5,936 nt of DNA from contig SHXP01000146.1 of assembly GCA_009693225.1 (NCBI GenBank), positions 1 to 5,936 of the forward strand, read 5' to 3'. The notes under the pieces are model-generated. The model saw only the letters and a program-made list of their open reading frames with translations, made no database searches and was not told where the DNA came from. This document shows positions 1-5,803 of the stretch, piece by piece (position 1 is the stretch's first letter; every line of letters begins with the position of its first letter). A program made the translations under genes and the position numbers. Source of the stretch: Limnohabitans sp. (GTDB lineage: Bacteria > Pseudomonadota > Gammaproteobacteria > Burkholderiales > Burkholderiaceae_C).

Positions 1-148
1 GACTTTTACTCCGCCGTTCACAATCCCTAAATCACCGTGCCATTGACGCTACTTTGAGACCAAAGAAACCCCTGCAAAACCAAATTTTTAAGCAATCAAC
101 AGTCCGTAAGCACTTGATTTCATTGAGCGGTAAGTTCTGGTAAGTTAC

Positions 149-164
149 TTTTGCAGACCATCCC
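149..164 (+). repeat. Direct repeat copy 1 (pairs with 5566-5581)
   Basis: TTTTGCAGACCATCCC here matches TTTTTCAGACCATCCC at 5566-5581 at 15 of 16 positions, and both are followed shortly by AAA. The two copies lie in the same orientation on either side of the operon and tRNA, about 5.4 kb apart. They could be remnants of the same mobile element or a shared end sequence. An 11-bp exact core is also within reach of chance, so this is tentative. Confidence 0.3.
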
Positions 165-216
165 AAAGCCTTGTTGGATGGATATGAATAAAAAAAATAA
201 ACTTATAGTAACAAAA

Positions 217-245
217 TTGCACTTAGATAGAGCGTTTTTTAAACA
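217..245 (+). promoter_or_regulatory. Possible sigma-70-like promoter for the operon
   Basis: TTGCAC at 217-222 and TAAACA at 240-245 are separated by 17 bases inside the AT-rich zone before the operon. The match to TTGACA/TATAAT is only partial. If real, it would give a 5' leader of about 140 bases before the permease start. Other AT-rich hexamers, such as TATTAT at 259-264, are comparable candidates. Confidence 0.2.
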
Positions 246-278
246 ACAAAATCTACTTTATTATCAAAATAGGATGCT

Positions 279-304
279 CTTGAAGTTCAGCAATGGAATT
301 CAAG
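279..304. promoter_or_regulatory. Imperfect dyad, possible operator
   Basis: CTTGAAGTTC (279-288) and GAATTCAAG (296-304) form an inverted repeat with one extra base in the left arm and a 7-base centre. It lies 86 bases before the permease start, where a repressor or activator site could sit. No regulator gene is present in the window to link it to, so the role is inferred from position and symmetry only. Confidence 0.25.
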
Positions 305-377
305 CGATATCATGTTTATAGTGGATACAGGCGCAGCCACGTAAACCTTGTGCTTAATCCAATAAAAACAAATCACC

Positions 378-383
378 GGGGGG
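378..383 (+). promoter_or_regulatory. G-rich ribosome-binding site of the permease gene
   Basis: Six consecutive G residues end 7 bases before the ATG at 391. They can pair with the CCUCC end of 16S rRNA, with one G-U pair. The spacing is ideal and supports 391 as the start, although the sequence is not the canonical AGGAGG. Confidence 0.5.
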
Positions 384-390
384 CAGTTTC

Positions 391-2751
391 ATGAGAAGTT
401 ATATCAATTTCATTGTCCGTTTTCGTTGGGCAGTTCTCGTTCTGGTATTAATTGCCACAGTGTTTCTGCACTTTCGGGGGCAGACGCTGACGGTCATCAT
501 CGACCCGAACAATATCGTGCCACGCTCACACCCTTTTGTAGCGACCACGCTCAAGGTTGAAGAAGTCTTCGGTTCTCGTTATGTCGGCGTCATCGGCATC
601 ACGCCTAAAGAAGGCGATGTATTCAATACCAAGGTGCTGGAAAAAGTTCAGCGAATCACCGCCAAACTGCGCGAAACCCCGCGTGTGGTCAAAGCCAATC
701 TGCTGTCGGTTGCGGCTCGTCGCGCCAAAGACATTCGAGGCACCGAAGAGGGCATGGAAGTCAAGCAGATGATGACTGATGTGCCGACCACGCCGGAACA
801 AATGGCCATCTTGAAGGATGCACTCCAGCGAAACACTGCTTACATGAACTCCGTCGTCTCGGAGGATTTCAAAACCATCACCATCCTGGCTGAGGTGCGC
901 GATGCCACGCCGGCCGAAATGAAAGAAGGCAAAGGCGGTTTTTCATACGTCAACAACAAAATTGTCGAAATCGTAGACGCCGAGCGCGACGACAGCGTGG
1001 ACATTGTCGTCACCGGTTACCCTGCCTTCCTGGCTTTGCTGGAGAAATTCTCCAGCCGCGGTGGCATGCTGCTGCTGATCGCCATCGGCATCATCGGTGT
1101 CATTCACTATGAGGCCTTCCGCACCTTGCAAGGCCTGATCCTGCCGCTTGTCACACCAATTGTTGCAGTCACCTGGGGCAAGGGATTCATGGGCCTGGCC
1201 AATGTGCCGTTGGATATTTTCAACATGACCACGCCGATTCTGATTCTTGCAGTGGGCGCCGGTCACGCGGTACAGATGCTTAAACGCTATTACGAGGAAT
1301 ACAACATTCTCCGACAAAATCCCGATCTGACCCCGAAAATGGCCAACCAGCTGGCTGTGATTGAGTCGATTGTCAAGATCGGACCGGTCATGCTGACCGC
1401 TGGTCTGGTGGCAGCTGCCAGCTTTTTGTCACTGATGATTTTTGACATTGTGTCCATCCGCGTGTTCGGTATTTTTGCCGGCGTCGGTATTCTCAGTGTG
1501 CTGGTCATAGAGATGACTTTCATCCCCGCGTTGCGCGCTATTTTGCCGGCACCAGGCGAAAAAGAAGCCCGCATGGAGCGTGAGGAACGCTTCTGGGACC
1601 GCATCACCAATTTCTACGCCAACACCCTGGTCGGCCCGAATCGCAACAAGATTTTCATGATTTCCGGTGTGTTGATTGCCCTGGCTCTGGCCGGGATGTC
1701 TCAGTTGCGTATCGAAAGTGCGTTGAAAAAATACTTCGACCCTGATTTGCCTTTGCTGGTAGCTGACAAAAAACTCAACGAGCGCATGGCAGGTACGAAC
1801 AATATTTACCTGCTGATTGAAGGTGATAAGCCCGACGCCATTAAGGATCCGGCTGTACTCAAAGCAATAGATGAATTGCAGACCTATCTGACAACCCGTC
1901 CGAATATCGGCAAGGTCATGTCGATTGCCGAGTTCATCAAGCGCATGAACCAGTCAATGAATGCCGACAATCCTACTTTCTTCAAAATACCGGACAAGCA
2001 GGAAACCATCGCCGAATATCTGTTGCTCTACTCGATGTCTGGTGAGCCTGGCGACTTTGACCCATATGTGGACTACGACTACCGATTGGCCAATATGGTC
2101 GTTTTCACCCACAGTGACAGCACTGCTGACATGCATGTGCTCTGGGGGGAAATCCAGGCATTTGTGAAAGACAAGTTCCCTAAAAACATCAAGGTCAATA
2201 TCGGTGGCAGCGTCGCCCAAAGTGCGGCCATCACGGATGTGATCGTGAAGGACAAAATCCTGAACGTGATACAGATTGCCAGCGTGGTCTTACTGGCAAC
2301 AGCCCTTATCTTTAGCTCCTTCATTGCCGGTGTGCTGGTGGTGACACCTTTGCTGCTTTCTGTTCTGGTCAATATGGGCCTGATGGGTTGGCTGGGCATG
2401 CGTTTGAACGTGCCCACCGCCCTGACCTCTGCGCTGGCCATCGGTATCGGTGCCGACTACGCTATTTACATGCTGTTCCGTTTGCGTGAGGAAGTCGCCA
2501 AAGGAACTGAACTCGATTTGGCAGTTCACAAGGTCTTAAATACCGCCGGTAAAGCCTGTTTGTTTGTGGCCTCAGCCGTTGCCGGTGGTTATGCTGTGCA
2601 AGCAGGTTCACGCGGCTACTACCCTCACACCTGGACGGCGATTTTGATCGGCACCGCCATGCTGGTGAGTGTCACCGCCGCATTGACCGTGATGCCAGCC
2701 CTGGTGCTCAAGTTCCGCCCCTCATTCATATTCAAAGGAGTCAAAAAATGA
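391..2751 (+). CDS. RND/MMPL-family permease (HAE3-like)
   Basis: This is a 786-aa inner-membrane transporter with the internally duplicated RND layout. TM1 lies near residues 11-28, followed by a periplasmic domain to about 220. A block of about five helices covers about 225-385 and TM7 about 419-437. A second periplasmic domain runs to about 620, and the last helices cover about 624-775. The C-terminal half has the family motif GIGADYAIYM (685-694) with Asp689, a candidate proton-relay residue. The equivalent place in the N-terminal half reads VGAGHAVQM (288-296), with Gly-His instead of Asp. The length suits the HAE3/MMPL-type branch better than the roughly 1000-aa multidrug AcrB branch. 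No membrane-fusion partner is encoded nearby. The gene is first in an operon, and its stop overlaps the next start by 4 bp. The substrate is unknown; a lipid or other hydrophobic cargo is inferred from the family and neighbours. Hopanoid transporter HpnN is a relative, but no hopanoid genes are visible here. Confidence 0.9.
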   Translation: MRSYINFIVRFRWAVLVLVLIATVFLHFRGQTLTVIIDPNNIVPRSHPFVATTLKVEEVFGSRYVGVIGITPKEGDVFNTKVLEKVQRITAKLRETPRVVKANLLSVAARRAKDIRGTEEGMEVKQMMTDVPTTPEQMAILKDALQRNTAYMNSVVSEDFKTITILAEVRDATPAEMKEGKGGFSYVNNKIVEIVDAERDDSVDIVVTGYPAFLALLEKFSSRGGMLLLIAIGIIGVIHYEAFRTLQGLILPLVTPIVAVTWGKGFMGLANVPLDIFNMTTPILILAVGAGHAVQMLKRYYEEYNILRQNPDLTPKMANQLAVIESIVKIGPVMLTAGLVAAASFLSLMIFDIVSIRVFGIFAGVGILSVLVIEMTFIPALRAILPAPGEKEARMEREERFWDRITNFYANTLVGPNRNKIFMISGVLIALALAGMSQLRIESALKKYFDPDLPLLVADKKLNERMAGTNNIYLLIEGDKPDAIKDPAVLKAIDELQTYLTTRPNIGKVMSIAEFIKRMNQSMNADNPTFFKIPDKQETIAEYLLLYSMSGEPGDFDPYVDYDYRLANMVVFTHSDSTADMHVLWGEIQAFVKDKFPKNIKVNIGGSVAQSAAITDVIVKDKILNVIQIASVVLLATALIFSSFIAGVLVVTPLLLSVLVNMGLMGWLGMRLNVPTALTSALAIGIGADYAIYMLFRLREEVAKGTELDLAVHKVLNTAGKACLFVASAVAGGYAVQAGSRGYYPHTWTAILIGTAMLVSVTAALTVMPALVLKFRPSFIFKGVKK
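2734..2740 (+). promoter_or_regulatory. Strong ribosome-binding site of the LolA-like gene
   Basis: AAAGGAG lies inside the end of the permease gene, 7 bases before the ATG at 2748. It fixes this start rather than the later in-frame Met at codon 6. It also means the second gene can be initiated directly as well as by coupling across the ATGA overlap. Confidence 0.75.
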
Positions 2752-3572
2752 TCACATCAAAAATGACACTCTCCAAAACTTCCTTTTTATTCATTTCAAG
2801 CCTGGTGTTGCTTGCCGGCATGGCCTTGCCCAAGTCCGGCTGGGCCCTGACTGCTGTCGAGATCATGGAAAAGAACTTTATAGTCGGCAAATACCCCGAT
2901 TCCACCTCGGAATCTACCATGACCTTGACAAACAAATCAAGTCAGCAACGCGTACGCAAAACCTTCGGTACCAGCAAGCTAGATGCAAATGGAATCGACA
3001 ATAAGCGTATGACGCGTTTTCTGGAACCCGCCGATGTCAAAGGCACTGTTTCCCTGCTGATTGAACATTCTGACAAGGACGATGACATCTGGATTTACCT
3101 GCCCAGCGTGAAAAAAGTTCGACGCCTGATCTCCAGCAACAAGAAAGATAGTTTTGTCGGCACAGACTTTTCTTATGGTGATGTGATCGGCCACAAAGTC
3201 AATGAATGGAACCATGCCCTGGTCAAAGAAGAAGACGTAGAGGGTGCTGCCTGTTATGTGATTGAATCAGTGCCTAAAGATGCCACCATCAAAGCCAACA
3301 CCGGATATGCCAAGCGCATCAGCTGGATACAAAAAGACAACTTCGTTACCCTTAAAACAGTGGTCTACGATGAAGCCAATGAATTACTGAAAGAAGCCTC
3401 TTACAAAAAATGGAAAGAGGTTGAGCCTGTTAAACACAGATGGCAAGCCGGTATTCTGGAAGCTAAAAACATACAGACCGGACACCGTACTGTAATCACC
3501 GTTGACCAATCCAAATTCAACACTGGCATCAAAGACGACTTCTTCACAACCAGGTACATGGAACAGCAATGA
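2748..3572 (+). CDS. Outer membrane lipoprotein-sorting protein (LolA-like fold)
   Basis: This 274-aa exported protein has a signal peptide: Lys5 and Lys10, a hydrophobic core at about 13-28, and a likely cleavage after Gly-Trp-Ala33. There is no lipobox Cys, so a soluble periplasmic form is expected. The mature part carries hallmarks of the LolA-like 'outer membrane lipoprotein-sorting protein' family (PF17131 type). These are FLEPADVKGTVSLLIEH (91-107), DDDIWIYLPSVKKVRRL (111-127), the following FVGTDFSYGDV (136-146), and a C-terminal GHRTVITV...DDFFTTRY block (245-270). Family members have an open beta-sheet shell that holds acyl chains. They often sit beside RND/MMPL permeases, unlike true LolA, which works with LolCDE. 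The start overlaps the permease stop by 4 bp, and its own stop overlaps the next ATG by 4 bp. A periplasmic carrier between permease and outer-membrane barrel is the natural reading. The ligand is unknown. Confidence 0.88.
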   Translation: MITSKMTLSKTSFLFISSLVLLAGMALPKSGWALTAVEIMEKNFIVGKYPDSTSESTMTLTNKSSQQRVRKTFGTSKLDANGIDNKRMTRFLEPADVKGTVSLLIEHSDKDDDIWIYLPSVKKVRRLISSNKKDSFVGTDFSYGDVIGHKVNEWNHALVKEEDVEGAACYVIESVPKDATIKANTGYAKRISWIQKDNFVTLKTVVYDEANELLKEASYKKWKEVEPVKHRWQAGILEAKNIQTGHRTVITVDQSKFNTGIKDDFFTTRYMEQQ

Positions 3573-4900
3573 TGGGTGGCAAAGAAATGCGGCAGGCCTT
3601 TAAGGTCGCAGCGTCGTCAAGTCCTGACGGCATTTTTTCCCGGGCCGCTTTGCTGGCAGCTTTAGTTTCACTGACACTGGTTTTCCCCGCTGTTCATGCC
3701 GCTGAGTTTGACAACGACACGGCACCGCCTATGTCACCGGGGGAAGCCGCAGCGACAACTTCCAATCCGGTCAAAGCACAGCTTAGCCAGTTGGGAGTCA
3801 CCGGTTCTTTTCGAACCGGCTATTGGTCGTCTAACCGGCTGTATGACGATGTCAGCGGCGTTGGAACCGTCTCTGCCTGGCTGAAGCTCGAGAAGAAACT
3901 GGACAACGGTATCGGCTTGTTTGCTGATGGCTATTTGGTGCGTGAAGATTTCCGCAGCGGCGGCAATACGCGATCAAGCATGCGCGAAATGTATGTTGAA
4001 ACCCGGCACGGTGACTTTGATTTCCGTGTCGGCAGACAAATCATTGCCTGGGGTCGCACAGATCGGCTTAACCCGACCGACAATCTGACACCCAGAGACT
4101 CGAGGCTGATGGCAGCGGATATTGATGAAGACCGTTTCGGTTCACTGGCGGTGAAAACCTCGTGGAACTTGACACCCAACAACAGCTTGACTCTGGTTCT
4201 TTTGCCTCAGTTTCAAGCGAATAAAAGTTACAGCACATACACTGAGGTCATACCAACCGCCAATAACCAATGGGCGGTCAAATTTGATCAATCGGGCAAA
4301 GCCATTGACTGGTCTGTGTCTTATTACGATGGATACGATATGAGCCCTGACCTCTCATCCTCTGGCGTTTACCAACACTACCGTATCAAGGTCATAGGCA
4401 TGGACATTGCAACCACGGTCGGCAGCAATCGTTTTGCATTGGAGTCTGCCTATACGCAGACCCAGGACATGAACGGAACCAACGATTACATCAAAAATCC
4501 TTTTTTGTATACCGTAATCGGTGTAGAACATGATTTCGGCAATAACACCAGCGGTATTGTTCAAATCTTCAACCGGCACGTCTACAACTACAGCAACCCT
4601 GACACAACAACGCTATCGCTGTACCACGCTATATTCAGTTCACAGCTTGACCGCAATCAGGACGGCATCAGCATTCGTATTGCCAAAAAATGGGTGAATG
4701 AGACCCTGGAAACCGAGCTGGCCGGGTCCACATTGCTGGAACGCAACGGCTATTCACTGCGTCCGCGGGTCACCTATCTGTGGAGTGACAGCATCAAGCT
4801 GCTGGCAGGCTATGAATACTACGAAGGCAATTCATACACCTATTACGGATATCTGAAGAAAAACAATACCCTCTTCATGGAACTCAGGTATTTTTACTGA
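3569..4900 (+). CDS. Predicted outer-membrane beta-barrel protein (DUF1302/porin-like)
   Basis: This is a 443-aa protein. A signal peptide has a hydrophobic core at about 27-42 and a likely cleavage after Val-His-Ala44. A short low-complexity linker (about 50-70) precedes many alternating polar/aromatic strands. The protein ends LFMELRYFY; a C-terminal aromatic residue in such a strand is the usual BAM recognition signal. The block 139-177 (REMYVETRHGDFDF, then RVGRQIIAWGRTDRLNP, then TPRD) resembles the G(R/K)Q...WG...NPxD region of DUF1302-type and related barrels. No cysteine is present. The start is uncertain: ATG at 3569 overlaps the upstream stop (ATGA), ATG 3572 follows at once, and ATG 3587 has GGTGG 7 bases upstream. 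All give the same mature protein. It is the last gene of the operon and probably the outer-membrane end of the permease/LolA-like pathway. Whether it is a channel, a receptor or an assembly site cannot be told from sequence. Confidence 0.82.
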   Translation: MMGGKEMRQAFKVAASSSPDGIFSRAALLAALVSLTLVFPAVHAAEFDNDTAPPMSPGEAAATTSNPVKAQLSQLGVTGSFRTGYWSSNRLYDDVSGVGTVSAWLKLEKKLDNGIGLFADGYLVREDFRSGGNTRSSMREMYVETRHGDFDFRVGRQIIAWGRTDRLNPTDNLTPRDSRLMAADIDEDRFGSLAVKTSWNLTPNNSLTLVLLPQFQANKSYSTYTEVIPTANNQWAVKFDQSGKAIDWSVSYYDGYDMSPDLSSSGVYQHYRIKVIGMDIATTVGSNRFALESAYTQTQDMNGTNDYIKNPFLYTVIGVEHDFGNNTSGIVQIFNRHVYNYSNPDTTTLSLYHAIFSSQLDRNQDGISIRIAKKWVNETLETELAGSTLLERNGYSLRPRVTYLWSDSIKLLAGYEYYEGNSYTYYGYLKKNNTLFMELRYFY

Positions 4901-4910
4901 TCAGGTATTT
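4884..4910 (+). repeat. 10-bp direct repeat across the barrel-gene stop
   Basis: TCAGGTATTT occurs exactly at 4884-4893 and again at 4901-4910, separated by TTACTGA, which contains the TGA stop at 4898-4900. The first copy encodes part of the C-terminal Arg-Tyr-Phe-Tyr. It looks like a small local duplication placed just after the stop. No function is evident. Confidence 0.5.
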
Positions 4911-4928
4911 CTATCCGCTTGCGACGCT

Positions 4929-4954
4929 TGTATCAGCCCCACAGAACTGATACA
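4929..4954 (+). other. Hairpin after the operon, possible weak 3' end structure
   Basis: TGTATCAG (4929-4936) and CTGATACA (4947-4954) form a perfect 8-bp stem with a 10-base loop, 28 bases after the last stop codon of the operon. There is no run of T after it, so it is not a standard intrinsic terminator. It might stabilise the mRNA 3' end or contribute to Rho-dependent ending. Confidence 0.35.
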
Positions 4955-4997
4955 TGAGCTTTACCCGAACCTTTGTTATCAGCGTTACATTGAACGC

Positions 4998-5013
4998 ATG
5001 CACGGATGCACGG
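4998..5013 (+). repeat. Two tandem 8-bp units in the spacer
   Basis: ATGCACGG is repeated twice in tandem (4998-5005 and 5006-5013). Just after it, GATACATGAG (5013-5022) repeats 4949-4958. TTGCGACGC at 4919-4927 also recurs at 5040-5048. The spacer between operon and tRNA is thus built from small duplicated pieces and holds no gene that I can support. Confidence 0.5.
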
Positions 5014-5139
5014 ATACATGAGTTGACTCCCGCTTTAAATTGCGACGCCGTCAGCAGCGCCGGACGCTTACCTGGTGTTTACTCAATAGGCTGCGACTTC
5101 ACACAGCGCGTACAGCCATCTGCGTTGTGAAATTCAACA

Positions 5140-5145
5140 TATGAT
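5140..5145 (+). promoter_or_regulatory. Possible -10 element of the tRNA gene
   Basis: TATGAT matches the sigma-70 -10 consensus at five of six positions and would start transcription about 13 bases before the tRNA. The expected -35 position (about 5117-5122, CATCTG) is a poor match, so the promoter is weak or the call is wrong. Confidence 0.28.
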
Positions 5146-5164
5146 GCATGTCACAATGCACCGC

Positions 5165-5237
5165 GGGCTCTTAGCTCAGTTGGTACAGTAGAAGATTCTT
5201 AATCTTTTGGTCGCTTGTTCGAGTCACGCAGGGCCCA
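5165..5237 (+). tRNA. tRNA-Lys (anticodon CTT), divergent or decaying copy
   Basis: A full 73-base cloverleaf can be drawn. The acceptor stem 5165-5171/5230-5236 pairs at all seven positions (one G-U) and the discriminator is A5237. The anticodon stem 5191-5195/5203-5207 is complete (one G-U), with loop TTCTTAA and anticodon CTT at 5198-5200, which reads AAG lysine codons. The T loop is TTCGAGT (5218-5224), and the D loop keeps the GG pair in AGTTGGTA. Weak points are the mismatch C5177/C5186 in the D stem, G5174-T5189 there as a wobble, the mismatch T5215/C5227 in the T stem, and GCA rather than CCA after the discriminator. It may still work, with CCA added by enzyme, but it could be a pseudogene or a redundant copy. 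An intrinsic terminator follows directly. Confidence 0.78.
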
Positions 5238-5248
5238 GCAAGATGATC

Positions 5249-5277
5249 AAAACCACCTCAAGGTGGTTTTTATTTTT
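5249..5277 (+). terminator. Rho-independent terminator of the tRNA gene
   Basis: AAAACCACC (5249-5257), loop TCAA, and GGTGGTTTT (5262-5270) form a perfect 9-bp stem followed by TATTTTT. This is a textbook intrinsic terminator, and it starts 12 bases after the tRNA discriminator base. Confidence 0.85.
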
Positions 5278-5309
5278 CAGTTTGCCTAAGCAGCAGCGAT
5301 GATGGACTT

Positions 5310-5433
5310 GGGGTTCTGTCGCAATAAGAAATTCTGAAGAATCTTACCTACTACCAGTAGCGTATTTGCCCTATGCCAAACACCACCTATAGCGTCCCTG
5401 AAAAACTGGAAATCCTTATTGCGACAGAACCCC
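5310..5433. mobile_element. 124-bp MITE-like element with 19-bp perfect terminal inverted repeats
   Basis: GGGGTTCTGTCGCAATAAG at 5310-5328 is present as its exact reverse complement at 5415-5433. The 86 bases between the repeats hold no credible gene. Long perfect terminal repeats around a short non-coding core are typical of a MITE, a deletion derivative moved by a transposase made elsewhere. The CTGTCGCAA core recalls the CTGTTGCAA ends of IS6-family elements, which is a resemblance from memory only. I see no clear target-site duplication outside the repeats. A minus-strand reading frame runs through the whole element and beyond, but it looks incidental. An alternative is a long-range RNA hairpin or a protein-binding dyad. 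Confidence 0.6.
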
Positions 5434-5461
5434 CAAAACAGGGCAAAAGCCCTCAGTGAAG

Positions 5462-5502
5462 GAAGAAATCGCTTGAAAACGGTGAAAAGAGAGCGATTCT
5501 TC
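5462..5502. repeat. Imperfect hairpin
   Basis: GAAGAAATCGCT (5462-5473) pairs with AGCGATTCTTC (5492-5502), with one bulged A and an 18-base loop rich in A. It lies 28 bases outside the right end of the MITE-like element. No T-run follows, so I do not call it a terminator. Confidence 0.4.
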
Positions 5503-5565
5503 AACCACGGCATCAAAAATTACACATAGTGAAGATTTGCTGCTCGAGATCTTTTTTAAACTGAG

Positions 5566-5581
5566 TTTTTCAGACCATCCC
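5566..5581 (+). repeat. Direct repeat copy 2 (pairs with 149-164)
   Basis: TTTTTCAGACCATCCC differs at one position from 149-164 on the other side of the operon. The 10-mer ATCCCTAAAT that overlaps its end (from 5577) also occurs near 24-33. It may be a leftover of an element once present on both sides. Confidence 0.3.
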
Positions 5582-5651
5582 TAAATTAAAAATTGCGTTT
5601 ACCGACCGTATGTTGGCGCCGATCTGAAATCGATCATTTCTAATAAGTAGT

Positions 5652-5711
5652 GCCGATTAGCGATTGACCACCAGTCCTCACTCTACAACCACTGGTCAAT
5701 GCGTAATCAGC
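5652..5711. repeat. 60-bp imperfect inverted repeat with TGACCA/TGGTCA half-sites
   Basis: Bases 5652-5669 and 5694-5711 are inverted copies matching at 14 of 18 positions, and the next base pair inward (5670/5693) also fits. ATTGACCACC at 5663-5672 also has an exact inverted copy, GGTGGTCAAT, at 5715-5724. There are therefore three TTGACCA/TGGTCAA sites within 62 bases. This could be an operator array, or the scar or end of an insertion element. Confidence 0.4.
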
Positions 5712-5803
5712 ACAGGTGGTCAATTTGGCGTCGGCATCAACAAGCAGATACGAACAGAGGCGGTAAGAAGGTATTTGTCCACGGCAACGATTTCTTAACT
5801 TGG

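Larger units (their letters stand above)
1..390. other. Upstream non-coding leader of the envelope operon
   Basis: I see no convincing complete gene in these 390 bases. Frame 1 from base 1 reads DFYSAVHNP and stops at 28-30, so the tail of an upstream gene could end here, but nine codons cannot be identified and this may be chance. CTGCAAAA at 72-79 is repeated in inverted form at 149-156. From about 185 to 270 the sequence is strongly AT-rich, which fits a promoter region. A dyad at 279-304 and a G-rich ribosome-binding site just before 391 lie closer to the operon. Confidence 0.5.

Noticed and set aside
526..1610. Minus-strand frames of 62-124 codons opposite the permease gene
   Set aside because: They lie entirely inside a clear RND coding sequence, have no family features, and are explained as shadows of the real frame.
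1954..2529. Further short frames on both strands inside the permease gene
   Set aside because: Same region as conserved permease helices and motifs. They have odd composition and no ribosome-binding sites of note.
391..4900. Classical tripartite multidrug efflux operon
   Set aside because: There is no membrane-fusion protein and no TolC-type protein. The permease is of the shorter HAE3/MMPL type and the outer-membrane partner is a monomer-type beta-barrel.
4929..4954. Intrinsic terminator for the operon
   Set aside because: The stem is good but no T-run follows, so I list it only as a hairpin.
4884..5048. CRISPR array
   Set aside because: The repeats are only 8-10 bp, are of different sequences and are irregularly spaced.
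5286..5516. 76-codon minus-strand frame across the MITE-like element
   Set aside because: It runs through both terminal repeats and flanking DNA, shows no recognisable domain, and the repeats explain the open frame better.
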